Origin: Oscillospiraceae bacterium
Lineage (GTDB): Bacteria > Bacillota > Clostridia > Oscillospirales > CAG-272
NCBI GenBank assembly: GCA_015064845.1
Contig: SVRL01000005.1
Span: forward strand, 18,434 to 82,433
DNA length: 64,000 bases
Direction of reading: 5' to 3'
Shown: one piece after another, positions 36,365-44,023 of the stretch
How the letters are laid out: the number at the start of each line of letters is the position of its first letter
How positions within the stretch are numbered: the stretch's first letter is position 1
Translations under genes and position numbers: made by a program
Notes under the pieces: model-generated
Seen by the model: only the letters and a program-made list of their open reading frames with translations
The model's database searches: none
Told to the model about the DNA's origin: nothing

Positions 36365-36712
36365 TTAACTCATATCATAAGTTCGATACCCGTATCCGAT
36401 TATCTTATTTTGTAAATTGTAAAAACGACTATATGTATTGTTCTTTGAGAAAAACTCCAGAAATTTTCCTTTTTCAACGAATTGAATCATTATCGGTTTT
36501 GGCAAAGCATAAAACGTAAAGCTAAAATTCGAAGCATCCCGCTCACCGACACATTTTGCAGCGTTCACCGAATTTGCTTTATTCCACATCTCTGCACATA
36601 CAGCAAAATCAATATACAGACCGTTCTTCAGAGCAATCCCTTTTGCAGTGATTTCAGATATTTCATTCTCCGTAAACGCTTCATAGTCCGCAAAATAATT
36701 ATCTTTATTCAT
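36365..36712 (-). CDS. Unknown small protein coupled to the CPBP protease gene
   Basis: 115 residues, soluble, mildly acidic N-terminus (MNKDNYFADYEAFTENEIS). No recognised domain. Its ATG overlaps the stop of the CPBP gene by ATGA, so it is read by coupled translation. It has no paralogue in the window. Confidence 0.65.
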   Translation of the reverse strand: MNKDNYFADYEAFTENEISEITAKGIALKNGLYIDFAVCAEMWNKANSVNAAKCVGERDASNFSFTFYALPKPIMIQFVEKGKFLEFFSKNNTYSRFYNLQNKIIGYGYRTYDMS

Positions 36713-37461
36713 GATTTTTTCGTTCCTTCTTTTTCATTTTCTTTCATAGTCAGTGCCAAATACCATGCATATGCGCCTGTGATAACCGTGAGCAAGATGC
36801 AAGTCAGAATCCTCATCTCTGCCGTTGCCTTTCCTTCGTTTGTAAATACACTCAGCGCATTAAAAATACCGTGAATGATGATACAGCCAATCAAGCTTTT
36901 TGTTTTCAAATACATCATCACAAACATAAATCCTGCGGCGGTAGCATACACGATCTGCAGCAAGTTAGGAAGCAACTCGGCGCCTGATCCGTTGATCAGA
37001 TTGACGATGTGTCCAACACCAAAGGTTACGCTTGAAACAATCACGGCGACTTTCGGTGTTCCCTTCCGCATTGCTTCAAACAGAAAACCTCGGAAGATCA
37101 GTTCTTCAAGAAAACCAACGCAGAACATCGAAAGTATGTAAAGCACGGTTTCCGTCAACCCGTAATTGAAAGTCACGCCGTACCACAGATTTGCCGTCAG
37201 CATCAAAATCACGGGCAGATAATATAGCATGGACCGCGCGGATGTTTGAGCGGGACGAAATCCGTAAGCTTCAAAGAGATGATTCTTCTTTAAGAATATC
37301 AAGAGTACCGCAGACAACAAAATTCCGACACATAGCGTCAGCGATTTTTCAATTCCTATCATCGCAGAAAGCGAATCGCCTGCGGACATCAGTATGCAGT
37401 ATGCGACAATCCATAAGACGGCAAACCAAATTTCGCTTTTTCCGTATAATTTTTTCAACAT
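36709..37461 (-). CDS. CPBP-family intramembrane glutamic endopeptidase
   Basis: About 250 residues, eight hydrophobic segments. The Abi/CAAX-protease motifs are intact: EELIFRGFLFEAMRK (EExxxR), FGVGH, and HGIFNALS. Members process prenylated or bacteriocin-type peptides or give self-immunity. The ATG at 37461 (MLKKLYGK) sits four bases after GAGGTG and is preferred over the track start at 37491. No bacteriocin gene was seen nearby. Confidence 0.88.
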   Translation of the reverse strand: MLKKLYGKSEIWFAVLWIVAYCILMSAGDSLSAMIGIEKSLTLCVGILLSAVLLIFLKKNHLFEAYGFRPAQTSARSMLYYLPVILMLTANLWYGVTFNYGLTETVLYILSMFCVGFLEELIFRGFLFEAMRKGTPKVAVIVSSVTFGVGHIVNLINGSGAELLPNLLQIVYATAAGFMFVMMYLKTKSLIGCIIIHGIFNALSVFTNEGKATAEMRILTCILLTVITGAYAWYLALTMKENEKEGTKKS

Positions 37462-37577
37462 TTTACACCTCAAACATGATTTCCGCACCAATGTGCTGTT
37501 GATACAATTCTAACGCGGAAAAGAAACTACCCAAAATGCTGTGCGATTGACTTCGGCAGATATTTCCGCTTATTCTC

Positions 37578-38192
37578 TCACTCAAAAAATTCCCCGTAAG
37601 GCAATCTGAAAATCATGATACGCTCACGCGTATCACTTCCTTCAAACAGATCGTAACACTCTGTTTCATCGTAAAATTCAAGCTCATATACCGTCATCAG
37701 ATAACACATATATTCGTCTGACGGATAGTAGAAAAACAAAAATATTTCCCTTGGATTCTCATAATAAGATTCAATCATTCTCGCGATCACCTTGCGAAGG
37801 ATTTCTACGGAAAAAGGATTGAAGAAATAACAACGGTTGACCTCTTTCGGTACAACGTATTCTTCTGCCCTTGTCAAGACAAATTCTGTTCCAATTCTTG
37901 AAACGGCGGTCTTTTTATTTTCGAGCGCTTTTTCATAAATCCGACTGTCGTATTCAATTCCAACCGTTTTTGCCTTTGTCTGATAGGAAAGAAAAAATCC
38001 TACGCGTCCTTTTCCGCAGCCATAGTCAAGTATGATATCTTTTTTTGTAAAAAGTCCGCTTTCAGCCAGCCGCTCCAAAACGCAATACGGCGTAGGTTCA
38101 TACGGAAAACGGTACTGATCGGCATTGCTATCATCCCGACCTCTTGTTTTGATCTGCAAAATCTTATCCCATGTTTTTTCGTTGTCCATCAT
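37578..38192 (-). CDS. SAM-dependent methyltransferase, class I
   Basis: About 204 residues. SAM-binding motif I LDYGCGKGRVGFFLS, then an acidic VGIEYDS motif II, then FFNPFSVEIL where many small-molecule and protein methyltransferases have NPP-like residues. The substrate is unknown. Two adjacent ATGs (38192 and 38189) follow a weak AGAGA; the longer TTG start in the track is unlikely. It follows a lipoprotein gene by 28 bp in the same direction. Confidence 0.82.
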   Translation of the reverse strand: MMDNEKTWDKILQIKTRGRDDSNADQYRFPYEPTPYCVLERLAESGLFTKKDIILDYGCGKGRVGFFLSYQTKAKTVGIEYDSRIYEKALENKKTAVSRIGTEFVLTRAEEYVVPKEVNRCYFFNPFSVEILRKVIARMIESYYENPREIFLFFYYPSDEYMCYLMTVYELEFYDETECYDLFEGSDTRERIMIFRLPYGEFFE

Positions 38193-38220
38193 TGTTTTTC
38201 TCTGCAAAACTTCATTTCAA

Positions 38221-38628
38221 TCAATTGTACTCAAATTCAAAATCACCATCCACACATTTTCCTATCGATTCGAGAGTAATGTAGATTGTTTTTTCGTTAT
38301 CATATTTCCCATCAAGTGTAATCGTTTCATCATAAGTTTCTCCGCCCTTGACTGTACGGAGTAATTCTTTTTTACCGTCAACACCAATATAAATATTCAT
38401 CTCGCCTTCAGCAAGACTTGATTCAAAATCAAGCGTATGGTCGGCATCACCGTCTCTTCTTAATTTGAAATGATACGTTCCCTTAAAGGTGTCAAATTCA
38501 ATATTTGCTTCATCGCCCTGACAAGAAGTGATCAAAATGGTTGCAGAATAATTGTTTACGTATCTCTCGCAACCACAAAGCATAACAAGTGTGAGTATCA
38601 TCGCCAACACAAAACCAATTTTTTTCAT
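38221..38628 (-). CDS. Lipoprotein, unknown function
   Basis: 135 residues. Type II signal peptide MKKIGFVLAMILTLVMLCGC with the lipobox Cys at residue 20, then a beta-rich extracellular domain of about 115 residues (TFKGTYHFKLRRDGDADHTLDF). GGAGGG lies ten bases before the ATG at 38628, which is preferred to the track start at 38646. No family recognised. Confidence 0.8.
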   Translation of the reverse strand: MKKIGFVLAMILTLVMLCGCERYVNNYSATILITSCQGDEANIEFDTFKGTYHFKLRRDGDADHTLDFESSLAEGEMNIYIGVDGKKELLRTVKGGETYDETITLDGKYDNEKTIYITLESIGKCVDGDFEFEYN

Positions 38629-38719
38629 AACCGTATTTCCCTCCATATTTTGTTTTCAGCATATCGCTTGGAAATTTATATTTTTGCTTCCTTGATAAAG
38701 CTATATTAAGAAACTTGCC

Positions 38720-39301
38720 TTAACTGTCGCGCTCGCAGTCATCTTCCCCGGACACATGTTTTCTTATTCTCTGAAAACGTCTCATGACTCTGACGAGCTT
38801 CGGTCTGTTATAGCGTTGAAGTATCACGAACAACGAATCAAACAGCATTGCAAAAACAGACGTTATAATCAATGCAACCGTTCCCCCTAAAAATGGTATT
38901 ACGATTATTGGCAATAGGCTGAGAACCATAATAATCTCATGAACGATCTCCGCTTGACAGGTCGCTCCTATAATATCTTTAACGGTTTTTCGACTCGTAT
39001 CAAATGTATCCGGACTATATGTCGGGAGGTGTTTTTTCCACTCTTGTACACGTATTAACCTATAAAGCTTTTTTTCAAAACTTTTTTCCCGAAACCATAT
39101 ATTTTCATGATTGGCTTTATTTTTCATGATAGAATTTACAATAGTTCCAACCGCAAGCCTCATAATAAAGTGATAAAGAGTAACACCGATGGTAATTGTG
39201 ATGGTTTCGGCAATACCGTTTTTTGTCACAATGAAAACAGGCAAAAATATTGTAAATCCTACAAGCAGGAAAGCAGTTATCAAAATCATTTTGTTTTTCA
39301 A
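38720..39301 (-). CDS. Membrane protein resembling CrtO-type acyltransferases
   Basis: 193 residues. Two membrane segments near the N-terminus and two near 125-165 flank a loop with RLIRVQEWKKHLPTYSPDTFD and a TCQAEIVHEIIM motif. That pattern recalls the glycosyl-4,4'-diaponeurosporenoate acyltransferase family (WKxxLP, ETCRxELxH). No carotenoid genes are near, so the product name would be misleading. The start is a TTG at 39301 with AGAGGA eight bases upstream. The minus-strand promoter at 39386-39414 drives it. Confidence 0.6.
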   Translation of the reverse strand: MKNKMILITAFLLVGFTIFLPVFIVTKNGIAETITITIGVTLYHFIMRLAVGTIVNSIMKNKANHENIWFREKSFEKKLYRLIRVQEWKKHLPTYSPDTFDTSRKTVKDIIGATCQAEIVHEIIMVLSLLPIIVIPFLGGTVALIITSVFAMLFDSLFVILQRYNRPKLVRVMRRFQRIRKHVSGEDDCERDS

Positions 39302-39385
39302 CGCTTCATCCTCTCAAATCCTTGATTTTCAAATTATTTCCAAAAAGCGCTTGACTTTAGGGGAATCGTTCGCTTGAATAATTTT

Positions 39386-39414
39386 ATTATACCATAATTT
39401 CGGCAAATAATCAA
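39386..39414 (-). promoter_or_regulatory. Promoter of the CrtO-like gene
   Basis: TTGATT-17 bp-TATAAT on the minus strand. It overlaps, face to face, a weaker plus-strand candidate (TTGACT at 39351, TTGAAT at 39374) that could start the structured RNA. Confidence 0.65.
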
Positions 39415-39452
39415 TGGAAGAAGCAAAATATGCCAATATGTAAGCTTAAATA

Positions 39453-39597
39453 ATGGCGTAAAAATACTTTGCTCGGTTCCGGCGTTTATCAGATAACTGA
39501 GAACGAGCGTGGAAGAAGCCTGCCGAAGTCTTTGAAGGTCGGCAACGCCATCGTAAAAATCGGCTCTCGGATTAATTTTCCGAGAGCCTTTTCTTTT
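39453..39597 (+). ncRNA. Candidate structured RNA: three-way junction followed by a terminator
   Basis: This holds most of the 411-bp gap 39302-39712, where I see no gene. ATGGCGT (39453-39459) pairs with ACGCCAT (39545-39551), closing a junction. One arm pairs GCTCGGTTC with GAACGAGC (39471-39508), the other TGCCGA with TCGGCA (39521-39544). A strong hairpin GGCTCTCGG/CCGAGAGCC with TTTTCTTTT follows 10 bases later. TGGAAGAAGC occurs twice (39415 and 39510). No plus-strand gene lies downstream, so it would be a free RNA. It matches no class I can name, and the hairpin could instead end the GH28 transcript on the minus strand. Confidence 0.4.
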
Positions 39598-39712
39598 GCG
39601 CAATATAAACATAGAGCTATTATGAGTGATCAGAGCAGAGAACTCTGTTTCAAAATAAACAGCCGGTCAAATTGATTTTGCTTTGACTTTTATAGGCGTT
39701 TATATAAAATGG

Positions 39713-40777
39713 TTATCTCTTGATTCTCTGATCCGAAAGCATTTTCGCGCCATCCTCACATTCAATACCATACATCACAAGGTTTTTTATTGCACCGGCA
39801 AGCGTTACGGCACATCTTGCTCTCGAACGCACGTTTCTGACCGTGATATTATAGGTTTCCTCCTCCGTTGCGTGGCGAGTCCCATACATCGTGTTATCTC
39901 CTATGCGAATGGCGGTCAAGCCCCGCTCCATATACGGAGAATCGGCGGAAGTATCGTAAACGCCGTCAATCGTAATATCGTGAAGTTTGATCTCCCCTTG
40001 ATTCAAAAGCCTTACGTTGGCGCAGAATGCTGACGTTGCAATATTTCTGACGGTAATATCACAAAGATCGGACGGAAGTCCCTCCACCTTAAATTGTCTT
40101 TCCAAATGCCAATCGAGAGCCGTTAACGCAATAGAATCATCTTCGGTAAAACCCGTGATATTTTCAATAGTAATATGATGACATCCCCGGCGAAGGTCGA
40201 TGCCATCCGCATTTTTGACAAGAATCTCCTTGTACTTTGAATGTTTCAATCCATGATAAATATTACCTTCTGCATCTATTGCTGTATCGTTTGCACAAAA
40301 ATCGATATTTCCAAGATATCCGTTGGCGCAATACACAAAATTCAAAGCCCAATAGCGTTGATTACGGCAAGAAATGCCTTTGATCATGAAGCCGCTTACG
40401 TTCGTAAACAAAACGAGATTGTTTTTCCAGATCGGAGGCAATCCGTTTTGCATATGGTTTCTTTCCGAAAGTCCGTTATATTCCCCGCCGTCAAGGATTG
40501 CCGTTCCCCGTCCGATAATGGAAATATTGGAATCCGTACCGTCTACGGTTTTACCGATTTCGGTATCGTGATGTTCGTTGACAAAGATATTGCTGTAACA
40601 CCCGTCTGCAAGCCGCAAATGACAATTCTCCAGAATCAATGTAAAGTTCGACGGAATGCGGACGGGAGCATCTATGATATGGCACCCTCTGATGATAGCG
40701 GTTCTTGTTTCATTTTGAAGTGCTTCTTCAATTTTCCCGGTGATATATGCCGAGCCGTTTTTCATAAATTCATTCAC
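39713..40777 (-). CDS. GH28-like right-handed beta-helix protein
   Basis: 354 residues of parallel beta-helix repeats. The central NADGIDLRRGCHHITIENI and FTEDDSIALTAL match the NTD and DD motifs that hold the catalytic aspartates of polygalacturonase-type GH28 enzymes. The usual GHG motif about 20 residues later is not evident, and the RIK motif is IRIG. No signal peptide, so intracellular. It could cleave small galacturonides, in line with the uxa locus, or be a related lyase or isomerase. The start is a GTG at 40777 with AAAGGAG six bases upstream. Confidence 0.75.
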   Translation of the reverse strand: MNEFMKNGSAYITGKIEEALQNETRTAIIRGCHIIDAPVRIPSNFTLILENCHLRLADGCYSNIFVNEHHDTEIGKTVDGTDSNISIIGRGTAILDGGEYNGLSERNHMQNGLPPIWKNNLVLFTNVSGFMIKGISCRNQRYWALNFVYCANGYLGNIDFCANDTAIDAEGNIYHGLKHSKYKEILVKNADGIDLRRGCHHITIENITGFTEDDSIALTALDWHLERQFKVEGLPSDLCDITVRNIATSAFCANVRLLNQGEIKLHDITIDGVYDTSADSPYMERGLTAIRIGDNTMYGTRHATEEETYNITVRNVRSRARCAVTLAGAIKNLVMYGIECEDGAKMLSDQRIKR

Positions 40778-40801
40778 GGTAAACTCCTTTATCTGTACAC
40801 C

Positions 40802-41058
40802 TTATTTGTTAGACGAAAGGGATGCAATTTTAGCATCCGCTGCATGAAAGTAATCATCCGTCTCCTTTCCGTCTTCCACTGCCGCAACCATGGGAATTGC
40901 GCTTTTTCCTATCTTAAAATGATAAGTGTCCGAGGTGTATCTGCGGAAAACGTGCGTGTGTTTCGGGATCATTCTTCGCGGACAGTTTAGCATAAAAGAC
41001 AAATGCTTGTCAAGGTATAACCCGGAAATTTTACAAATTTTTCAGGATATTTACTCAT
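40802..41058 (-). pseudogene. Small gene (~85 codons) interrupted by a one-base frameshift
   Basis: The ATG at 41058 has a strong CGGAGG site and reads MSKYPEKFVKFPGYT, then hits a stop after 23 codons. A one-base shift at the CC run near 41014-41016 continues as LDKHLSFMLNCPRRMIPKH and on to FKIGKSAIPMVAAVEDG, ending at TAA 40802. It lies 24 bp before the GH28-like gene in the same direction. The joined product is protein-like but unrecognised. The base loss may be a real mutation or an assembly error; the track shows only the second part. Confidence 0.55.
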
Positions 41059-41192
41059 GATAACCTCCGTTTTGCAATGGGTTATTTGATTTTATCTTAT
41101 CACAAATGCTTGTCTGAAGGTATTGATCTTATTTTTGAAGAAAAAATTCTGATATATATTTTGATCCAACGAAATATCCTACTTCAATCAAT

Positions 41193-41221
41193 TTGACTTT
41201 TCCGAACCTTTATGTTATAAT
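41193..41221 (+). promoter_or_regulatory. Promoter of the Y-family polymerase operon, with LexA-like half sites
   Basis: TTGACT-17 bp-TATAAT. The spacer contains CGAAC-CTTTAT-GTT, close to the Firmicute SOS box (CGAAC-N4-GTTCG) but with a longer gap, so SOS control is only suggested. Confidence 0.6.
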
Positions 41222-41247
41222 AAAAATCGGATAGGAGGTATAAAGCG

Positions 41248-42744
41248 ATGCAAACGAAGAAAACATATATTGCCATAGATCTGAAATCATTCTATGCATC
41301 CGTGGAATGCGTGGCGCGTGGACTGGATCCACTGACGACGAATTTGCTGGTTGCCGACGTTTCCAAGACCGAAAAAACCATTTGTCTTGCTGTCACACCC
41401 AGTTTGAAAGCCTACGGAATTTCCGGCCGAGCCAGATTGTTTGAAGCAATCGAGCGAGTCAAATCCGAAAACGCAACAAGAAAAGCAAAATTACGCGGCA
41501 GAGATTTTATCGGCTCCTCATACGACGATAACGAATTGAAGAAAAATCCTTTTCTTGCAATCGACTATATTGCCGCGCCTCCGAGAATGTCCGTATACCG
41601 CGAAATCAGCACTAAAATCGTTGCCACCTATCTCAAATTCGTTGCCATTGAGGATATCTACCCTTACAGCATCGACGAAGTATTTATCGATGCTACACAG
41701 TATCTTGATACCTATAAAATGAACGCACACGATTTTGCCGCTATGCTGATCAAAAACGTTCTGAAAAGCTTCGGTGTAACGGCAACGGCGGGTATTGCCG
41801 AAAATATGTATTTATGCAAAGTTGCGCTGGACATCTCGGCAAAGCACATCCCTGCCGATCAGGACGGTGTACGCATCGCAGAGCTTGACACTATGTCCTA
41901 TCGCAGAACGCTTTGGACTCACAGAAATCTGACGGATTTTTGGATGGTGGGCAATGCCACGGCAAAAAAGCTGAACGAGCTCGGGCTTTTCACGATGGGT
42001 GACGTTGCCAGATGCTCAACCCGTAACGAAGAAATTCTTTACAAGGCATTCGGAAAGAACGCCGTTTTTCTTATCGATCAAGCTTGGGGATACGAGCCCG
42101 TTGATATTGCAAGCATCAAAGCGTATAAGCCCGAATCTACCAGCACAAGCGCCGGTCAAGTGTTATCCCGTCCGTATACTTTTGATGAAACACGGATTAT
42201 TGTAACGGAAATGGTCGACAAGCTTGTTCTGGAACTTGTCGAAAAAAACTTGAGAACCGATCAGATTGTTCTGACCGTCGGTTACGATATCGAAAACCTG
42301 ACTGACGGTTGGCGCAAATCAGAATATAAAGGCGAAATTACGACGGACCGTTACGGCAGACGGATTCCCAAACATGCCCGAGGTACCGCCAATATGGGAA
42401 AATATACGTCTTCCTCCAAACTCATTACAGAAAAAACCTTGGAGCTTTTCGATCGCATCGCAGATAAAAAACTATTGACAAGAAGACTGAACATCACAGC
42501 CAACCGCCTTTTGACGGAAGAAGAAGCAAGGGCAAACGCACCGATGAAGCAGCTTTCGCTTTTTGATGATCCTCAAGAAATAGCGCAAAAGGATGCGGAC
42601 GAGGAACGTGAAGAACGAAGACAGAAAGCCGTCCTTGCGATCAAGAACCGATTCGGCAGCAACGCAATTATGAAAGGGACGAGTTATCAGGATGCCGCGA
42701 CCGGAATTGAACGAAATAAAACCGTTGGCGGTCATCACGAATAA
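41248..42744 (+). CDS. Y-family DNA polymerase (UvrX/UmuC type)
   Basis: Translesion polymerase. Palm residues in YIAIDLKSFYASVECVARG and PYSIDEVFIDAT give the catalytic Asp/Glu set. A helix-hairpin-helix region (VGNATAKKLNELGLFTMGDVA) and little-finger domain follow. A beta-clamp-binding peptide, KQLSLFDD, sits near residue 433. 498 residues fits the Firmicute UvrX group, which is longer than DinB. AGGAGGT precedes the ATG. Cotranscribed with a YolD-like gene 12 bp downstream, the usual partner. Confidence 0.92.
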   Translation: MQTKKTYIAIDLKSFYASVECVARGLDPLTTNLLVADVSKTEKTICLAVTPSLKAYGISGRARLFEAIERVKSENATRKAKLRGRDFIGSSYDDNELKKNPFLAIDYIAAPPRMSVYREISTKIVATYLKFVAIEDIYPYSIDEVFIDATQYLDTYKMNAHDFAAMLIKNVLKSFGVTATAGIAENMYLCKVALDISAKHIPADQDGVRIAELDTMSYRRTLWTHRNLTDFWMVGNATAKKLNELGLFTMGDVARCSTRNEEILYKAFGKNAVFLIDQAWGYEPVDIASIKAYKPESTSTSAGQVLSRPYTFDETRIIVTEMVDKLVLELVEKNLRTDQIVLTVGYDIENLTDGWRKSEYKGEITTDRYGRRIPKHARGTANMGKYTSSSKLITEKTLELFDRIADKKLLTRRLNITANRLLTEEEARANAPMKQLSLFDDPQEIAQKDADEEREERRQKAVLAIKNRFGSNAIMKGTSYQDAATGIERNKTVGGHHE

Positions 42745-42756
42745 AGGAGAACAATC

Positions 42757-43194
42757 ATGCCGCAAAAATTTCCTTACGAAGATATTGTAAATCTTCCCCG
42801 ACCGATTTCAAAGAAACATCCCGAACCGACCATGTTGGAACGCGCCGCTCGGTTTGCTCCGTTCGCCGCGATTACCGATTACGAAGAAATGGTGCTTGAG
42901 GAAGCACGCGTGACCGAGGAGCGCATTACGCTGGATGAAAACGCGTTGAACTTGCTCAATGAGAAATTATATATCCTTCAGAAATTTCCCGATCAGATGC
43001 CCACACTCAAAGTAACCTATTTTGAGCCCGACAAAAAGAAGTCCGGCGGAGCTTACGTCACATACAAAGGAACCGTAAAGCGGGTAGAGTCCTATCAAAA
43101 GCTTCTCGTTATGAACGATGGCAAGAAGATTCCATTCGAGGATATTTGTACGCTGGAAAGCGAATTGTTTTATACTCTCGGTTTGGAAGACTGA
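42757..43194 (+). CDS. YolD-like protein
   Basis: 145 residues. The N-terminal LERAARFAPFAAITDYEEMV is the YolD signature, followed by a small C-terminal beta domain (TVKRVESYQKLLVMNDGKKIPFEDI). YolD-like proteins are paired with UvrX-type Y-family polymerases in Firmicutes and may regulate or assist them; the mechanism is not established. AAAGGAG precedes the ATG. Confidence 0.88.
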   Translation: MPQKFPYEDIVNLPRPISKKHPEPTMLERAARFAPFAAITDYEEMVLEEARVTEERITLDENALNLLNEKLYILQKFPDQMPTLKVTYFEPDKKKSGGAYVTYKGTVKRVESYQKLLVMNDGKKIPFEDICTLESELFYTLGLED

Positions 43195-43261
43195 GTACAA
43201 CCCGGGAAATGATTGTTTATGCGTTTGTGTGTTGCCGAAAGATGGGGTTTAGTTAGCCTGT

Positions 43262-43345
43262 CTCGCTGCGGCTCGGTCACACCACGGCTCTGAAAGCCGT
43301 TCAGGCTTTCATTCACTACCGTGCTGACGCTTCGCTACCCGGCGG
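43262..43345. repeat. Imperfect palindromic block, GC-rich
   Basis: In the 334-bp gap 43195-43528. CACGG-CTC-TGAAAGCC and GGCTTTCA-TTCACTA-CCGTG pair around GTTCA. Outer GTCA/TGAC and CGCTGCGG/CTTCGC-like arms extend it imperfectly. The block is clearly more GC-rich than its flanks and holds no plausible gene. It may be a degenerate MITE- or REP-like unit. Confidence 0.4.
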
Positions 43346-43458
43346 GGGAAGGCTTTCGATGTCTTTGCTTTTTCAAACGAACACATCCGTAAATTCCCGT
43401 TTATCTTACCATTTTTTCATCGGACTCACGTTATATTACTTTAATTCGTTGAAAAAGA

Positions 43459-43487
43459 TTGCTTTGTGTTTTATTTCATGATATAAT
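43459..43487 (+). promoter_or_regulatory. Promoter of the bPH2 gene pair
   Basis: TTGCTT-17 bp-TATAAT, with a TGA-extended -10. Confidence 0.65.
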
Positions 43488-43528
43488 GATACTATCCAAA
43501 AATAAAATTGAAAGCAGAGGAATTGTTT

Positions 43529-44023
43529 ATGGAATTGAAAAAATTAGACAAAAGCGTACTGAAATTATGGTACGCTCGAACATCCATTGTTGCATTGGCG
43601 CTGATTGGTGTTTTAGCGAGCATATTGGTAATTATGGCCGCAACAGGAGCTTCAACCGATGCCATGCTTATCGTTTTATGCGTGCTCGGAATACCGGATT
43701 TCTTACTCGTTTGCATAATCTTAATCATGCCGGCTTTGCGTTATAAAATGTATGCGTGGGGTTATGACGATAAAAGAATCATCGTGAAGCAGGGCGTGAT
43801 TTTCAGACGAAGAGTTGTCATCCCGGTTTGCCAGATTCAGGACCTTCACAGAACGCAAGGTCCGCTTATGATGATGTTGAAGTTAAGCGGTGTAACGATC
43901 TCAACTGCCGGATCGAATTTTGAGATTTCTACTCTCACGACCGATGAAGCTGACCGTATGATTGACGAACTTGAGCATAACCTGGAAATCAGAGTTGGAG
44001 AACAAAAAAATGAAAAGATTTGA
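43529..44023 (+). CDS. YdbS-like membrane protein with a bacterial PH (bPH2) domain
   Basis: 164 residues. Two membrane helices near 17-70 are followed by a bPH2 domain (WGYDDKRIIVKQGVIFRRRVVIPVCQIQDLHRTQGPL). AGAGGAA precedes the ATG at 43529; the longer track start reads through this site. Such proteins are paired with a larger YdbT-like partner, here overlapping by 14 bases. In Bacillus, YdbST gives resistance to certain bacteriocins; that role is not shown here. Confidence 0.82.
   Translation: MELKKLDKSVLKLWYARTSIVALALIGVLASILVIMAATGASTDAMLIVLCVLGIPDFLLVCIILIMPALRYKMYAWGYDDKRIIVKQGVIFRRRVVIPVCQIQDLHRTQGPLMMMLKLSGVTISTAGSNFEISTLTTDEADRMIDELEHNLEIRVGEQKNEKI

Noticed and set aside
40970-41012. 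TTGACA-18-TAAACT promoter-like pair on the minus strand before GH28
   Set aside because: It falls inside the frameshifted small gene, and both boxes are explained by its codons. A promoter upstream of 41058 is more likely.
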